This document shows, one piece after another, positions 5,142 through 6,353 of a stretch of 6,353 nucleotides of DNA. The stretch covers positions 1-6,353 of the forward strand of contig JAUWBX010000131.1 in NCBI GenBank assembly GCA_030609625.1, given 5' to 3'. Every line of letters begins with the position of its first letter. Within the stretch, counting starts at the first letter, position 1. Origin of the DNA: Phycisphaerae bacterium. GTDB lineage: Bacteria > Planctomycetota > Phycisphaerae > Sedimentisphaerales > Anaerobacaceae. A model generated the notes under the pieces. It was given only the letters and a program-made list of their open reading frames with translations. It was not told where the DNA came from and searched no databases. Made by a program: the position numbers and the translations under genes.

Positions 5142-6353
5142 TCAACCGAGTTTCTTAGCGAGAATTTCGGAAACTACTTTCGGATTTGCCTGTCCTTTTG
5201 TTTTCTGCATAACCTGTCCCAACAAAAAGCCCCTGGCCTTCTTGCTTTTCTTGCCGCCGCTGGTTACATCCTCAAGGGCTTTGGGATTGTCTGCAAGCAC
5301 CTGGTCAACTATTGCCTCTAATTCGCCTGCATCGCTTTTCTGAATCAGGTTTAGCTCTTCTGCCAAGACTTCCGGCTCTTTACCAGTCTCAACCATCGCT
5401 TCAAATATAGGCACCGAAGAACTGACGCTGATAGTATCGACTTCGATCATCCCTGTTAACTGTGCGATGCTTTGAGGTCTAAGCCCCAAATCGCCTACAA
5501 TGCATCCCTTTTCGTTTGCTATTTTCAAGCCGGTCTGCGTTAGTAGGTTACAAACCCGCTTCGGTTCGGCACCGGCCTTGACCGCTTCGTCGAATAAGTC
5601 AGCCGTTGAGCGTTCAGCCGTCAGGACGCCTGCATCATAATTACTCAATTTGTATTGCTCAACGTAACGCAATTGTCTTTTAATCGGCAGCTCACATAGA
5701 CGCCCTCGAATTTCTTGCAGCCATTCTTTTGTCAATTCCACCGGTACAAGGTCCGGCTCAGGAAAATATCTGTAATCGTGTGCTTCTTCCTTTTCTCTTT
5801 GCAGGACGGTTACCTCTCTTTCATCGTCCCAGCCGTGCGTAGTTTTATTACCCATCTCCATCACGCGGCCGGTCTCTAAAAACTCGTCAAGCTGTCTTTG
5901 CTCCTCGTAGTCAACACTCTTTTCAAGTGCCCGGAAGCTGTTGAGGTTTTTGATTTCGACGATGGGCGTTTTGTATTCTGTGCCGTCTTTTGTGATAATC
6001 AAATTGATGTTCGGCTCAAAACGCATGTGGCCTTTTTGCATATCACCCTCGGAGACGCCTAAGAACCTTACCATTCGCTGCAACTCCACCGCCAATGTCC
6101 TTACCTCGGCGGCGCTGTTCATGTCCGGCTCGGTAACAATCTCCAGCAACGGCGTGCCCGTCCTGTTCAAATCGACCTGCGAAAAATTACCGGCTGTATG
6201 CAGATTCTTTCCCGCATCTTCTTCCAGATGTACTCTTATTATCCTAATACTTTTAGTCCGGCCGGACTCAAGCGGTATCTCAATAAAGCCGTTCGTACTG
6301 AGCGGCAAATCATACTGGCTTATCTGATAATTCTTCGGCAAATCAGGATAGTA
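5142..6353 (-). CDS. gatB: Asp-tRNA(Asn)/Glu-tRNA(Gln) amidotransferase subunit B, N-terminus beyond window edge
   Basis: GatB is the tRNA-binding kinase subunit of the GatCAB complex, which converts misacylated Glu-tRNA(Gln) and Asp-tRNA(Asn) to the amidated forms in the cytoplasm. The frame is open to the last base of the window (403 visible residues; roughly 70-90 N-terminal residues missing), so the TTG at 6341-6339 is internal. Recognisable blocks are YYPDLPKNYQISQYD (visible residues 1-15), RIIRVHLEEDAGK (37-49), VDLNRTGTPLLEIVTEPDM (60-78), EIKNLNSFRALEKSVDYE, and EEAHDYRYFPEPDLVPV. The C-terminal YqeY-like tRNA-binding domain (about the last 150 residues) ends with RGFLLGQVMQKTKGQANP. 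The segment usually written MRCDANVS reads MRFEPNIN here, which I take as a lineage variant. Use of GatCAB implies the organism may lack GlnRS and/or AsnRS. Confidence 0.97.
   Translation of the reverse strand, partial: YYPDLPKNYQISQYDLPLSTNGFIEIPLESGRTKSIRIIRVHLEEDAGKNLHTAGNFSQVDLNRTGTPLLEIVTEPDMNSAAEVRTLAVELQRMVRFLGVSEGDMQKGHMRFEPNINLIITKDGTEYKTPIVEIKNLNSFRALEKSVDYEEQRQLDEFLETGRVMEMGNKTTHGWDDEREVTVLQREKEEAHDYRYFPEPDLVPVELTKEWLQEIRGRLCELPIKRQLRYVEQYKLSNYDAGVLTAERSTADLFDEAVKAGAEPKRVCNLLTQTGLKIANEKGCIVGDLGLRPQSIAQLTGMIEVDTISVSSSVPIFEAMVETGKEPEVLAEELNLIQKSDAGELEAIVDQVLADNPKALEDVTSGGKKSKKARGFLLGQVMQKTKGQANPKVVSEILAKKLG

Noticed and set aside
4833..5343. Plus-strand open frames over the cupin and the 3' end of gatB
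   Set aside because: They lie opposite clearly recognisable minus-strand genes and show no protein family features.

Overview
The window looks like a chromosomal piece of a Gram-negative bacterium. Evidence for an outer membrane is a lipopolysaccharide-kinase-type gene (WaaP/Kdo kinase fold) and a WaaG-like glycosyltransferase; PlsY adds the bacterial acyl-phosphate route of phospholipid synthesis. An ECF sigma factor overlapped by a small four-helix membrane protein, an AACC/CGAC-type promoter in front of it, and a lineage-specific look to GatB remind me of Planctomycetota (Phycisphaerae/Sedimentisphaerales-like genomes). That placement is inference from general appearance, not from a marker-gene comparison.

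Layout. (1) 1-488, + strand: the 3' part of a WaaP/Kdo-kinase-like gene, cut by the window edge, followed by a hairpin plus T-tract terminator at 527-561. (2) 640-1309, + strand: a two-gene MNT nucleotidyltransferase/HEPN ribonuclease toxin-antitoxin module with overlapping reading frames. Just behind it, at 1313-1408, is what looks like the first ~22 codons of another small gene, running out of frame into the next gene. (3) 1380-3229, + strand: a GT4 glycosyltransferase and plsY, joined by a one-base stop/start overlap. (4) 3230-3405: an intergenic region with a candidate ECF-type promoter. (5) 3406-4558, + strand: an ECF sigma factor and an overlapping four-helix membrane protein, a candidate regulator of that sigma factor. 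(6) 4559-4766: a gene-free gap between convergent units. Almost all of it is one 173-bp element with 22-bp imperfect inverted ends, enclosing a perfect 20-bp palindrome and a 21-bp tandem duplication. (7) 6353-4767, - strand: gatB (C-terminal 403 residues, entering from the right edge) followed 30 bases later by a small cupin gene.

How the parts fit. The kinase-like gene and the glycosyltransferase probably belong to one lipid A/core-sugar locus, with plsY appended. The toxin-antitoxin module and the gene remnant sit between them and look like an insertion. Because a terminator precedes the module and none is visible after it, transcription of the glycosyltransferase and plsY may now depend on the module's promoter. 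The most unusual items are the inverted-end element at 4561-4733 and the TA/remnant/glycosyltransferase junction.
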